From NCBI GenBank assembly GCA_026874595.1, contig CM049318.1, positions 38,707,956-38,771,955 on the forward strand: a stretch of DNA of 64,000 bases. Reading direction: 5' to 3'. Position 1 is the stretch's first letter. Each line of letters opens with the position of its first letter. Origin of the DNA: Sipunculus nudus. Its lineage: Eukaryota > Annelida > Sipuncula > Golfingiida > Sipunculidae. Of the stretch, positions 1 to 12,809 are shown in pieces. Both the position numbers and the translations under genes were made by a program. The notes below the pieces were generated by a model, which did not search any database, was not told the origin of the DNA, and worked only from the letters and a program-made list of their open reading frames with translations.

Positions 1-1122
1 TAAGACAGAGAAGTTTCTAAATCCTTAAAAATATATCAGTCGTTGACCGTTCATTTCAAAATATTTAATAAATAAATGATAAAAAAAGCAGGCAAACATG
101 CATTGATTTCCATAGATTTCTAGATGTGATGCTTTGTGCCTCTACAAAACCTCCAGCAGTAAGCAAGATTACACTCCAGTAAATATGCAACAATATACAA
201 ATATGAAATATAGTTAGACCCTGAACGCTGATGTTATTTCTCGAGCCATTGGTATGACTACTGTCTTGTAATGTGTCTCAGAAAGTCATTATATTATGTT
301 TTTCTTCAGACTGAGCCTTGTGTCCACTAATGTCACAGAGGATCAGGAGAACTTCCATGGATCAGAAAGCCTAATGGACACGTGGCTGTATTAATTTTTC
401 CTATATAACATCAACAAAACTCCTGAGTTTTGGGCCTCTTTTAAACAAATTTCAAAATAAATTCTGATATTAAATCTTTTTTTTTACCTGAGAATTTGTT
501 GTTCCTACAGTAAAACAAGGCAAAACCAGGGCTTGTGTATCTCATTTTCTTACCACCCTAGTCTGAATGCAGTGAAGCCAAAGTAAACCTCCAAGCAGTC
601 CCAAATAACCGTTTGGACAACATGTCTTTGATTGGCAACATATTTAAAAATATTGGACTGATACCATTAATTTTGTGTGAGATTATGCTAAACGTACCTA
701 AAACCAAACAATACGTTTCTTTTAAGGCCTTTTGCCATACCGGCTAGAACCAACAAGAGCAGGCCATACCATTCGCTGCTCTCCTTCAGGTCATGTAAAC
801 AAATTGGACCACGTGACCTAATAACCTATTGCTCGGTTCAAATCTAGAAAACTATATGCACTTGCTTCAGACCTCAGCTGGGTAATCCTGTGTGACTGTT
901 TTATATATGATGAATCGTTTAGCACTATCTAATCCATGCTTTACCGACGGTTCAATAAAAATTATGATCCTATCTGATCGCATACTTTTCTTGTATTTTC
1001 GCTTGTGTGAATACTAATGAACTATAGTGAACAAACAGCTGTGTGCTTGGGTGACACTTGATGGTCTAATGGGCTGATTATTTTCCCGTTTAAACACCTT
1101 GTTTCCGTATCCTGTCATCACC
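1..1122. repeat. 3' flank of VAT1 copy A, duplicated with the gene
   Basis: Segments of this stretch match 30862-31834 in order, for example the leading GACAGAGAAG and ATATATCA stretches and TAGACCC(T/C)GAA(C/T)GCTGA near 220. It therefore belongs to the same tandem duplication and should contain the 3' UTR and downstream sequence of copy A. I see no separate gene and no clear polyadenylation signal. Confidence 0.7.
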
Positions 1123-1206
1123 TCACTTTTGGCTCGTCAGCTGCGGCGACATTAGAACTTTACCAATGTTTTTCCTACTGTGGATCCTGTCCATGGCTTC
1201 AGTATA
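1123..1206 (-). pseudogene. VAT1: VAT1-like copy A, exon 6 (last)
   Basis: After acceptor TTTCAG: YTEAMDRIHSRKNIGKVLMS, PQLTSQK, TGA. Nearly identical to the last exon of copy B. Confidence 0.84.
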
Positions 1207-1588
1207 CTGAAACGAAATCGAGAAGTCTGCATGCTCATATCAAGGATGTGCTTGATGCTTCGATCATGTTTCATTCAGGGGAGAAATAAGTTCTAGTCTG
1301 ACTTTATAAATGAACTTGGAATCAGAATATTATCTGGACAGGCTCAACGTAAGGATATTCTGATTTACACACAGTTATGTCTTTATGTGACATTCCTTGG
1401 TTGTTATGGATGAAATGGTTTTCGAATGCCTGTGGTGGAATTCACTCCTTTTACAGTGGTCGCACCAATAAAGCACGACGCCTCTGACGGGTGTATACAG
1501 TGTAATTGGCGTGTGCAGGCAGTAGATAAGTGAACTAACGAACGTCGACCAAAACATTACCTCCTTGGAGTAGTTGAAATGACCTTAC

Positions 1589-1830
1589 CTGTTCAAAAGG
1601 CCACACACTATCAATACAAGGCTTGATATGGCCCTGGTTGTACAAGTCAATGAGTGCTAACACTGTTTCTTTGATCAGTTCGATCTCGTCAGATAAGAAG
1701 CCAAGATGGTAACCAGCGACGCTTTTGCTATTCGTCATGAGTTCAAGCGGATGGTACCGTTTGATCTTGAAGACTGTTTTGGCAAGCTGCCAGATACTAC
1801 GCTTCTGTCCGGTGACGGCGTTGGCTGTCC
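1589..1830 (-). pseudogene. VAT1: VAT1-like copy A, exon 5
   Basis: 242 nt with an open frame: TANAVTGQKRSIWQLAKTVF, SVAGYHLGFLSDEIELIKE, YNQGHIKPCIDSVWPFEQ. The acceptor (CAAAG) has a weak pyrimidine tract. Donor is GTAAGG. Confidence 0.87.
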
Positions 1831-2522
1831 CTTTGACATTGAGAAAGGACACCAGATCAGTGTTTCGGCGTTATTTCAAGAACTTGTGGCATTGTTTATC
1901 GTTGGTTCCCTAATTGTATTTCTCCGACATCAAGTATTGATGCTGGAACGATTTGTAATTTTGTTCTTTTCATTGTTTGGGAAACATCATAGGTTGGAAC
2001 CGTTACCCTAATTAGAACTTCAAGTCAGACACAATAATACCTTATAAAACGATATGCCTGATAGGGTACCTTTAAAATAAGTGTCTCTTTAAAAATGATC
2101 TTTTACTTCCCTCCTAGGAGGATATGCTTTCATCCCCGTTCGTCCTTGTGTTTGTTAACAAAATAACTCACGCAATCATGAACGGAATCTCATTAAGATC
2201 GAAGTTTGGTGTGGATCCAGCATGTGGTCAGGATTTTGGAACGTCATCAAGAAATATTCACAGATGTACATTAACTTAAGCACGGATGAACCTGGTAATA
2301 TGGGTCGAATGATTGAATGCAAACACGGTTTTGGGGGCATCCCACAATATGGCCCCTCTCCACCTTTTGGGAGGAATGTATTACTTAGAATACAGATTTC
2401 TTTTATTTGAACGTAACAAGGAGTTGAAAATAAATAAAATGAGACTGCACCACAGCATCGGGAATAACATTAGCTAAAGTTGTAGGACGTGATAGCAATA
2501 TTCTCTTTTAATTATTTTTTAT

Positions 2523-2645
2523 ACAGTAGAACCTCCGAATTACGGACATTGACGGGATCGGACATAGAAAGGTGCCCCTAGTAGGGAGGTTATTAAAAAA
2601 TATAAATAGGGAGGTATGTGAAAAAAAACACGTACATTTCTACTG
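2523..2645. mobile_element. Decayed pogo/Tigger-like MITE in intron 4, copy A
   Basis: Starts ACAGTAGAACCTCC and ends TTCTACTGT, an imperfect terminal inverted repeat. It lies in intron 4 of copy A, at the position matching the better preserved element at 33079-33272 in copy B. No coding capacity. Confidence 0.5.
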
Positions 2646-2708
2646 TTATTAAAAGTTTCTAAAATAAAAACGTGATAGCTGGATCCTAAAATGAACGTTT
2701 ATACTTAC

Positions 2709-2796
2709 CGAAGTGGATTATTTTCCCCATCGGTTTTAACAGCTTAAATCCTTTCTGAATCGTCACCAGACAAAGGGTCAAGGACGATATCCACAC
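2709..2796 (-). pseudogene. VAT1: VAT1-like copy A, exon 4 with 2-nt loss
   Basis: 88 nt against 90 in copy B. VDIVLDPLSGDDS is intact, then two bases are missing before GFKLLKPMGKIIHFG. Donor GTAAGT is conserved. Confidence 0.83.
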
Positions 2797-3329
2797 CTGG
2801 GACAAGAGACGGCAGTATAGTCATATTAGTGCCTTGACTCTAACATTTATATTTTTAAATCCGACTTTTAAATGCATTAGGAATCAAGGAATCTAGAACT
2901 TTAGACAATATTTTTTAATAAAAAAATTGCAACTATTTATGGATTGGGAGATATCCCTGGCACATTCTAACATGTGACCAGATAATTAAGGAAAAAAGAT
3001 AAGGAATCATGCATCTTTAACCAATGATTAAAGATTGATTGTAATAACTGACTTTTTTAGTACTTGCTCTGACAAATGCATCTCATGTTTTGAGTATTAA
3101 AAAGGTACACACACACCCACATATTTATATATGCACTTGTGTTTTTGCCCAGCAGATATTTCTGCGACCAACCCAACACTATGAAGTGCCCCCCCCCCCC
3201 CCCTTGCTCCTGGTTTGGCTCCTCTGGACTATACGAATTGATCAGAGGCACGAATGTTGAGCGATAATAGATGAGTAAAATTCGTATTCTCTTTTAATCA
3301 TGGCAATTATAATCCCTACGACTTACGAC

Positions 3330-3555
3330 CACTGAAGATAAACTTACCAAGCTCATAAAAAAAACCTTCGAAACTGAAGATAAACCTATCAAACTAAAAA
3401 TAAAAACCTACGAAACTGATGATAAATTCACGAACCTGAAGATAAGACTACGAAACTAAAGATAAACCTACGAAACTAAAGATAAACCAAAGAAACAATA
3501 GATAAACCTACGTAACGGAAGATAAACCTACGAAACTGAGGATTAACCAACAATA
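3330..3555. repeat. 20-bp intronic minisatellite, copy A intron 3
   Basis: About ten degenerate copies of a 20-bp unit, CCTACGAAACTGAAGATAAA, just 3' of exon 3. The same unit fills the matching place in copy B. Confidence 0.88.
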
Positions 3556-3617
3556 CGGAACTTCCTGCCAATGGTTCTTAACTCTGCACATTATCCACGT
3601 AACATTTACTCCCTCAC

Positions 3618-3788
3618 CCCTCGGAGAAATGTTCCTGATCTCCGTGACGTAATCCTGTGTTCGATAATCTATTGGATGCGTGCACCCCATCTTTCTGATG
3701 ACGTCGTGTTTAGGCTTAGACACTGTACCAAACACGGTCACGTCTTCCACCGTTTTACAAAGCTGGATTGCCGCTATCCCCACTCCAC
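3618..3788 (-). pseudogene. VAT1: VAT1-like copy A, exon 3
   Basis: 171 nt, same length as in copy B. In its own frame it reads GVGIAAIQLCKTVEDVTVFG to SPRG. In the shifted frame inherited from exon 2 it reads four codons and a TAG at 3776-3774. Confidence 0.85.
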
Positions 3789-4274
3789 CTGCAATTAAAT
3801 ATTATTATCAAGTCTTCCTCTATGAGTTACATATTTTTTATTGAAAACATTGATATTTCAATTAAGATCACAAAACTCTAAAACCATATACACAAGCCAG
3901 TTAACGTTGTTCAAGGCCTTAAGTGATGTCCCATCCTTCCACCAGAGGTCGTGTCTGTCCAAAATAGACAATTTCCCGGTTAAATATATGAGCGGGTCGA
4001 GACTACTTGTCTTTACTTGATTTTAACATTATACAGATTGATTATCTAAGCGTCAGTGGCCAGTCTAGACATCGTATGAAAGAGCACTTGCTTTTGCCTT
4101 TGAAGTATTCTATCTACGATATTTGTGTTCACGAACAATTTAAAATCTTATGCAACTGACCTTAATTTAATAAAACGATTGATGAAATATTGTAACCAAT
4201 GTCAATATACTGGACAAGAATCATACGGAAAAAGGTATATTATAACAGCGTTTGGTATACCAGACTAGTCTTAC

Positions 4275-4484
4275 CCGCCGCCATATGTACGAGAACACTC
4301 TTTCCTTTACGTAGATTTCCGTAATCGAACAACATGTGGTATGCTGTGATGTAGTTAACGGAATGGCAGCAGCCTCCTCAAACGTCATTTTGTCCGGGAT
4401 AACAAAACAGTTATTGATCGATACGCATGCGTACTCCTTCCAGAGCCCCCACCGGTTGTTCACCACCAAAACACGGTCGCCTTC
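4275..4484 (-). pseudogene. VAT1: VAT1-like copy A, exon 2 with 1-nt loss
   Basis: Starts EGDRVLVVNNRWGLWKEYAC, one residue longer than copy B here. It is normal up to FEEAAAIP, then shifts frame. Length is 210 nt where 211 would keep phase. Donor GTAAGA is kept. Confidence 0.85.
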
Positions 4485-5326
4485 CTATAAAAAAAATAAG
4501 AGTAGAAATTATTCCAGGGGCCTTGTGTGTATTTTGTACCAATACATATGCATTACTAAAGTATTTATTATTCTATTATTCAAATTGGTGTTTGATGAGG
4601 ACTTCAACGTCTTAAATAATTTACGGCGAGATCACGTGACTATTCGGGTTGCGTAGTACAAATTGAAGACATATGTTATATACAGCAAACTTCTGCCAGG
4701 CCCAGACATAAATAATAAAATGTAAAAGACAAATGAAAATGGTGGTATGTCATTTTGGAAATTCCTCGGTAGATAAACATATACATTTTGCTACAGACAG
4801 GCCTACGTCACGTGGTTTTTTACACGTGACCTAACGCCAACGGTTTTCAAGTTAAACACGGTATACATTTGGAGTGTCCACCTTATACGAATTACCAAGT
4901 AACTACAGGGAAGGGATGCGAGTCATTAACATATGAGTTATTATATGACAATCATTAGCTTGTTTCGAAGCCATATTTCTGGTACAATATTCATATCTTT
5001 AATTCCACATAATGCACATATTATTCATGAATATTTCCCTGTTCAAGATGTTAAATGACATCTAGTAATGAAAATCTTGACCCCTAACAACAGAGCAGGC
5101 CAAGTACAGCAGACAAGAGGGATAATATATCATTTGTACTAAATCCTCAATTTGATTATCAATTTCTTACATAACTATTTTATATAGAAGTCCTGAGTAT
5201 TATTACTGGTCCATAAAACAGATTAATGGTTACTTTAAACTACCCTCTCCTTTTCCACCGGTTTTAGATTTTCATTCGTGAATTGTGCATGTACACTTTT
5301 ATTAATGAATGAAATTAAGATCTTAC

Positions 5327-5587
5327 CTTGAAATCTTTCACATCCGCCCCGACCCCCACGACCACTCCGCTTGCTTCCAGGCCGAGTACGGCGGGGATTT
5401 TCGGTGCATTATTATACAATCCCATCCTGCACATCAACTCGGCAAAGTTTATCCCAGTAGCTTTAATGTTGACCACGACCTGTCCAGGCCCGGCACTCGG
5501 CGGGGGTTCCTCTATCAGTTTTATTTTATCATAACCACCAAAACCGGTCAGCAGCAACGCCTTTCCTCGGGGAACCGCGTCAGCCAT
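5327..5587 (-). pseudogene. VAT1: VAT1-like copy A, exon 1 (intact)
   Basis: 261 nt, residues 1-87, ending VKDFK before donor GTAAGA. The frame stays open up to a Met at 5656, but copy B has an in-frame stop there, so the ATG at 5587 is the likely start. Confidence 0.85.
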
Positions 5588-5755
5588 GTCGGTCTGCTGT
5601 TGCACTGTCGTGTGTTCTGCAAATGTCGTCTGCTCTACAATGTCGTCTGCCAACAATATATGGCTGCTCTATACTCAACGTCCCCTGTAGAGTTGATATA
5701 TAGGCATTTGGACTCCTCACGCCTGTTTCGGGCTACTGATTCTAAAAGAGGCGGT

Positions 5756-7556
5756 TTTTACAGGGGTTCAGGAGGGCACGGACCTCCCCTTTTCTAATAT
5801 TCTGTAAGCTAGATAGCGAAACAAACTTTTTAGCACCATAATACTCAGAATCTTACAAAACTTATCTAAGTGCTTGAAGTTTTGCGTATTTTTCCTGATA
5901 TTTGTCACAAAAATGATTTCAATCAGTAAAGGCTGGTGAGACTGACTTCAAATAGCGCCAGATCGGCCCTCTGACATTATGGCCAGATTACTGGCTTGCT
6001 AGGGTGCCTAGGCATCTAACTCTGAGGATCGCATTATAAGGCCCCATGAGGACGCAAATATTTTCGTCATTTTTGACAACGCCTCATTGCTTACAAGTAT
6101 CGTGTCACTTCACAAAAACCCACTAGACCTTTTAATACATTTCTTATCTCTCCAACGACACCTACCATGTGTGTGAAATATTCCGAAATAACCCAATATA
6201 TTCGTATATTGTTCTGCATGTATGGGAGATTTCTGCCTGCGGTCTGTCTGCTGACTGTAATCGGAGATACGTTATAAAGCATGGCCTGGACTTGCAGTGA
6301 GGTTCTCAATTTGGCTTGTGTCACGACTCAGTAGAAGGGCCCTAACTGAGTCGTGTTTGTCACGACAAGACTTAAAATTGAAATCTGTTGAAATGCAGTT
6401 TATCTTTTTTGAATGAAGGCCCAAAGGGAATCTTGTTTTTCTAGCGGTAGAACATTTAGTAACTGTATTGTTTATCAGCGAGTACATGGTATAGGTTAAC
6501 ATTATGTCCAGATATGGAAAGAAAATATAAACTGTAAAGCACCTTACAGTATTACTATGAATATGATGTTCCTATATAATGATTAAATACTAATTATTGG
6601 ATCTATAATTATCATTCACAGACTTGCTCTTGTCAACTGAATCAGTTCTTTGACTGCCAAAACATAAGTTTATTTGTTTCAAACCCCTAAATGTTATATA
6701 GATTCTCTTAACATGCACTTTCATTTTTTTCCTTAAACGGAGATCTATGACAATATATCGCTGCTCAATATCTCCTTGCATTTTTCCTAGCTATGATTTG
6801 TTGTTGATCATTGTGTGTGTGCTCTCATGGATGATGCCTAATTCCATGCCTCCTGTGACTGGGGTGGATACACTGCAACAAGTTCGGGTTCTATGTAGAC
6901 ACATAAGCACTGATCATGAAAATATGCATAACCAACTTGTAATCTTCAGATTAGTTATGTAAAATTTAAATTTCCTCTAGAAATCAAAGAACAGGTGGTT
7001 TTAAAACAATGTCACTAGACGCGCTGACAAGTTGGTTCATGATCACAATTTAGTCTTTATTTGTAAAATTCAGCTTTTGTGTTTAAACCCATCATTTTGA
7101 AGGATACTTGCACTGTATAAAATAACCTTTTAGCAATAAAAAAAATTCAGAATTTTCTTTTGATTTTGTCTTTACCATTAGTTACACCTTTTTGTGAAAT
7201 TGCCCACCCATGGGTGTTCTTGCCCTATAAAAATTTGGTCACACTTTTTTTTTATTTTAAAGTATTTTAAATTTGTGAATCAACCATTTCATCAATATTG
7301 AATGCAATATTTTAACAAATCTGTCCAATTTAATCACAAGACAAAATACACATTTCTCCCATTCCATATGCGCATGTGCAGAGGATTAGGTCTCCTGAAT
7401 AATTTTTAGTTTCTAAAGTTCAGTTGAATTTACGTAATTTACTCAGGTTTATGCCTTTCAGCCATTGGCCCATATTTCTTTTTGGGCAGATGTATTTTAA
7501 CAATATGGTTAGCTAAGTGACATAATCTACTGGTCTCTATTTCCTTTTCTTTTCAG
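5756..7556. other. Non-coding intergenic DNA with a dispersed repeat
   Basis: No gene supported. About 6040-6310 contains a sequence whose reverse complement resembles 56470-56900 (shared GTTGTCAAAAATGACGAAAA and TTGAGTCGTGA-like blocks), so it is a dispersed repeat. Elsewhere the sequence is AT-rich with short random ORFs. Confidence 0.55.
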
Positions 7557-7945
7557 CTATGCAAAAATTGCTCTGACCAGTCTCCACCACACACACAAGT
7601 TGTGGTGGAGGAGGATGGCAGTGAGCTGGATTAAGACCTGATTCTTGAGAACCTAGCATACCTCACACTCACAATCCTCATTGTGCTAAGCAGTTGATAC
7701 CCTCAATCATTGATGTAACTGAAGCCAACCGCCTTTGATATCTGCAGGTGAACAGGATGCTGCTCAACCTGTTATTTCATCCCAGTCAGCCAGCAGGACT
7801 GTTTCAGCTTGTTTGGAAGCAAAAATCCGCCTGAGGCTGACCTCTATGGGATGTGATATTGACTGAACATGCAGTCACCCCAATTTCTGTATCAGTCGGT
7901 ATCAAGGAATTGGCAGCCAGGAAGAACGCAAATCAATTGACTTAC
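7557..7945 (+). other. Exon-like fragment after a strong acceptor, function unknown
   Basis: A long pyrimidine tract ending TTTTCTTTTCAG (7545-7556) is followed by less AT-rich sequence. One frame reads LCKNCSDQSPPHTQVVVEED and stops soon after; a later frame reads ACLEAKIRLRLTSMGCDID then stop. It may be a terminal exon, a decayed gene or a decayed transposon piece. No family recognised, and no partner exon found. Confidence 0.25.
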
Positions 7946-8698
7946 ACTGACCCAGTAAAGTAAGCCTGACTTTTAAAAATGACCGAGTAAAGAAAGCCTG
8001 ACTTGTAAAACTGACCGAGTAAAATAAGCCTGACTTTTAAAACTGACCGAGTAAAGTAAGCCTGACTTTTAAAACTGACCGAGTGAAGTACGCCTGACTT
8101 GTAAAACTGACCGAGTAAAGTAAGCCTGATTTTTAAAACTGACCGAGTAAAGTAAGCCTGACTTTTAAAACTGACCGAGTAAAGTAAGACTGACTTTTAA
8201 AATTGACCGAGTAAAGTAAGCCTGACTTTTAAAACTGACCGAGTAAAGTAAGCCTGACTTTTAAAACTGACCGAGTAAAGTAAGCCTGACTTTTAAAACT
8301 GACCGAGTAAAGTAAGCCTGACTTTTAAAACTGACCGAGTAAAATAAGCCTGACTTTTAAAATTGACCGAGTAAAGTAAGCCTGACTTGTAAAACTGACC
8401 GAGTAAAGTAAGCCTGACTTGTAAAACTGACCGAGTAAAGTAAGTCTGACTTTTAAAACTGACCGAGTAAAGTAAGCCTGACTTTTAAAACTGACCGAGT
8501 AAAGTAAGCCTGACTTGTAAAACTGACCGAGTAAAGTAAGCCTGACTGGTAAAACTGACTGAGTAAAGTAAGCCTGACTTGTAAAACTGACCGAGTAAAA
8601 TAAGCCTGACTGGTAAAACTGACTGAGTAAAGTAAGCCTGACTTGTAAAATTGATCGAGTAAAGTACGCCTGACTTGTAAAACTGATCGAGTAAAGAA
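7946..8698. repeat. 32-bp minisatellite, ~23 copies
   Basis: Tandem array of a 32-bp unit: CTGACCGAGTAAAGTAAG followed by CCTGACTTTTAAAA. Two main variants alternate (ACTTTTAAAA and ACTTGTAAAA), with rarer ACTGGTAAAA. Units at both edges are more diverged (CAGTAAAG, GATCGAG, AAAGAAAG), as expected for arrays homogenised from the centre. Stop codons rule out a coding repeat. Confidence 0.97.
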
Positions 8699-8699
8699 A

Positions 8700-11600
8700 G
8701 GCTAAAGAGGCTTAAGTTTAATCTCCCCTCTGTTTTGATCTAATGTCGATCGTTTAAAGATAATTCCTGGAACCTTTTACAAATATAGATCAGAATATAC
8801 AGATCCCACATTACACGGGTATGTGTTCGTTTTGCTTGTAATACTAACATGTATATGGCCTGTCGGGGGTTCGCCAAAATATTCCAGCCACATTTTACAC
8901 ATCTTTGACAAATCAGACGCACCAGATTTTTGTAAATGATGTTTTGTAACTAGTGACCTTTCAACTTATGCACATATGCAACCAACCACCTTTGGTCACA
9001 TGGCTTTTTGTTTTACTGTGTGTCAACATGAACGTATGTATCGTGTTTACTATTAGCTTGAAGATAAATTCATACATTTGCCACAGAGGCGTTTTAAGAA
9101 TCTCGTATGCTTCATAAAATGTACGCAGAGTAATCAAGAAACCAAATGAATTCTTCAGATAAGGCAGGCGAATAGGTGGCTTTAATGAGAAGACACAATT
9201 AGTAAGTGATTGTCTGTCCGGACTTGAATTCGACAGTTAAGGACTTGAGAAAACAAGCCGAGTCTAATAGAAAAAAATATGTGTGAACTACTGACATAAT
9301 AATAATAATAATAATAATAACAAAAGGTAGTATTTATATAGGGTCAGTTCTCTGATCAGTCGGACTCGTCGCGCCATATTACAAATAAAATAATAATGTT
9401 CACCATATCAGCGTCTGGAGCTTTAAATTTACTTAACAGTTATAGTAAAAGCATGTGTGAACTAACTGGAAAATGTACTTTATAATCTATAATTTATATT
9501 GATGTGAAATGACTTAATGAATTAATAGCTGATTAATATGAATAAAAATATATTGTAATTCAGCATGTAGAAAGAATATTATGTAACGAGTGTATGTTTT
9601 ATGTAACTTAGGATTCTTATATATGTAAGCATATGAGTTATGAGTTTAGGTTAACTATATATATAATATCATATTTGTGTGTTCAGGTACGAACTAGTAC
9701 AATTTTTATTGAAAGACTTTCAGATGCTTTTATATAGAGTCAGTGATTTCCAAGCTCTGCATTAAGAATGAGCAGTAAGCATAGAGAACGTTCACAGCTG
9801 TATGGACAGTTATTATTATTACGCTTTGAACCAACTCAAGTAAGATACGACCCACCATCCATGACTCGCGTAAGCTAGACCAAAGTCGGTCAAAAATGCA
9901 AATATGTAGAAATACTCTTAAGTACTCATTAAGAACCATATGTATCCTCCTGGAACAGTTATATTCAGGTAAATCCTGTTGTCACAACTCACAGTTGACA
10001 AATATTTTCCGGGAACTTTCACGCAGCAATCCAAAAAAAGTCACTCAACGTCTAGGGTATAATAAAAAACAGACCTGGGATTAATTATAATTTTTCAATT
10101 GAAATTCAAGAGCTTTTATGTAACTTGAATTCAAATTCAGTGCAACTCAATTCAAAGTGCTGGAGAAAAATATCGATACCAAAACAATTCAAATAATTTT
10201 GATTCAATTCAAATTCAAAAGCAATTCAAAAAGTTCATTTGAATACATTTCACGGGTGTTACGAGTGTTATCACTGTTGTTCTATTACTTTTCCACATGT
10301 ACAAAACTTAGTTTTATTCAACATAGTTAATTTTATTTATTTAAGGTAAGGCGTAATAGCCGGTTTTACTTGTTTTACTTGGCAATTATTTAGATTTATA
10401 AAGGTTTATTTGGATATCAAACAAGTGGCCCATTATTACTTTGTGCAATTAATATACATGTTTACGCGAAAACTATGGTTACCTTTATCACGGGGGGGGG
10501 GGGGGGGATTGGAGGTTCAAATTCGTGAAATTCGCAAATGGGAAAACATCATAAAAATAAAACCTTCATGAATAAAAGACCCTATCATGGAAAGCAAGTC
10601 AAAAGACCGATACTTTGATTAAGAATGGACCTTGTATTTTATCAGTTATTCACATATTATATCACATTTTCCAAATTATCAACCACAAATGGATAACCAT
10701 AACATGCCCTTATTAAATAATAATATTGTTCATATGGTAATGGATAAGTCTCCAAGTTTATTTTATTGTTAGATCATAAAAATGGAATCCTTGTGCAACA
10801 ATAAACTAAGTGAAAATTGTTAAATTTTATCCTCCCGAATATAAAGCCAACCAAAATATTCTTTATTGGGTGATGGAAAACATTTAAGTACTCATTATCA
10901 TTGGGTGGGGGGGGGGGGGGGCGTCTGATCACTGTTATATCTCCTTACAAAAGTAAGGGCAACAAACTTGGTACTTGAATGAGCATTCAGGTAGCATGTA
11001 ATTTTACCGATTTTATTCACCTAAGACCAACAGTCTTTGGGATGTACCACACTTTCTCATGGCTGTTACTTAATTGTTCTGGCCAGTAAAGTGCCCTAGA
11101 TAATCAGAACACATAGAAATAACAGTTGAGCAGGTCCAGGCATACAGGATGCTATAACAATAGGCATATCCTAGAAAGTCCCACGAACAGAACAAATCAG
11201 TTCAGTATAATCTGATCACATGCTTTATTTCACAGCAGGGGATGGGAAGTAATCAGAAGCAATACATATTACCTTTACCCTTTGCCTTCTATTATCATTA
11301 CTATCACAGCAAAGGTTTATTCCTATTATATTACTATTACCTGGAAAAACTGAAAATACAAACAATTCAGGAACAGTGATTAAGGAGCATTTAAGCTGTT
11401 ATCATGCTCCTTGGGGCACCCATGAGAGGCATTTGTGTTAGACTTCAACCAAATACGGCTTTGCTGATCTTCAAACTGACCTTGAGTAACTTCCAATCAG
11501 CAACAGTTAGGAAAGTATGAGACATGCTAGTGTTCATAAATTCAATGGAGCCTGTAAAATTCAATTCCAAACAATTTCATGTTCACTTTTTCAATTCAAA

Positions 11601-12685
11601 TTCATTCAATTCTCCCTTCAGTTACAATTCAATTACAATTCAATTCAATTCAGAATTAACCCCAAGTCTGATAATAAAGCAGGTTTATTCTTATCACGTC
11701 CCAGAATTGGCCTTCACCGCCGTTGACTGGCTCCAATCTCACAATACAATTCTTCAACAGTTCTTTGGCTTTCACCCGCCGCTAACTGGCTCTAAATTCA
11801 CAAATTCAAAGTCCACAAAACTTCTTACGCTCTTCTCGGTTTAATAAACACTATTTCCTATGACCAATACTCGTTTTAACACGCTATAATTGAAATAATA
11901 CCCCATCTGGTGCAAATCTACATTACATGGCTGCCAAAACTTCTTGACTGACAAGCTAACTCCCGCGGCCTTGGAGCCGGCTTCTATATATACCTGTCGC
12001 AAAGAAACTTTTGGAAAGTTCCATAAAACAAATGTTCTATAGACTTCACTACATGGAAATTACCAGCTAAGCCCCCCAGAAACATAAAGTCTTCCAGAAT
12101 CTTCTATCACCTAATCATAACAAACCGTAGCCTGGTAAGTTCCAGTACTAGATACCCAGCCAACCGATACACTGATCAGCACAACTAATGATAAAAATAA
12201 ATACAACATTGTTAAATATTACTAAGTACGTTTCCCAGCCAAGATCTTATTATTCAACGAGACTTCACTTTAACACGACCTCACCTGTTAATACGTTTGT
12301 TACCCTGTATATACCAGTTATATAATAATATTCACATGAAAATGAATTAATATGTATGTCTATAAATACTGCTTACTTGGCAAGACTAGCCAGAGATCAC
12401 ACCCACTGGAACCCATTGGTCAACCTCATCATCCAGACACTTGAGTCATCAACTAACTCTGGTCTCTACTGGTCTTCCAGTGGCAGTTTTTATATGACCA
12501 ACTGGAATAAAAACCGCACACCACTATTTCAAATTGCTTTTTAAGGATATTTGTATTGAACTTTAACTTAGAAACTTGCGCAAAATCGGTAATTGTTGGC
12601 AATCCCGGTGACAGAACCAAGTTCAATCTGTTTACAGATTCAACTTCTGTTAAATAGTGCCATAATCATAGGTCGGGTCAATCTA
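8700..12685. other. AT-rich non-coding stretch
   Basis: No gene supported. It holds an ATA run (9297-9320), two poly-G runs (10492-10507 and 10907-10921), and two zones rich in AATTC-type words (10090-10240 and 11530-11665). Confidence 0.6.
11555..11665. repeat. AATTC-rich simple repeat
   Basis: Recurrent TCAATTCAAATTC and ACAATTCAATT words. A similar but looser patch lies at 10090-10240. Open frames here are low-complexity and not credible. Confidence 0.75.
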
Positions 12686-12809
12686 CAGTTTAACCTTAAA
12701 AAATTGCTACAAAAGGTTTTTCAACGGTTTTTGGTACTAGTGAACACTGATAATAACATACTAAAAATCTAAGAAAATCTGACTTCCGGTAGCATGTTAT
12801 TTTCAAGTT

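Larger units (their letters stand above)
1123..5587 (-). pseudogene. VAT1: VAT1-like copy A, frameshifted paralog
   Basis: Same six-exon structure as copy B: 5587-5327, 4484-4275, 3788-3618, 2796-2709, 1830-1589 and 1206-1123. Every splice dinucleotide is conserved. Exon 1 is intact (MADAVPRGKALLLTGFGGY). In exon 2 one base is missing next to TTAACGG at about 4359 (copy B has TTAACCGG). The exon therefore ends in phase 0 instead of 1, and reading runs into TAG at 3776-3774, predicting about 161 residues. Exon 4 lacks two more bases within CTTTCTGAA at about 2755 (copy B has CTTTCTCTGAA). The two losses add up to three, so exons 5 and 6 would be back in frame. Either this is a recent pseudogene, or both gaps are base-calling errors. 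Apart from them, the amino-acid sequence is well conserved. Confidence 0.85.

Noticed and set aside
7946-8698. CRISPR-like array (regular 32-bp periodicity).
   Set aside because: Units are contiguous with no unique spacers, and the genome is eukaryotic; it is a minisatellite.
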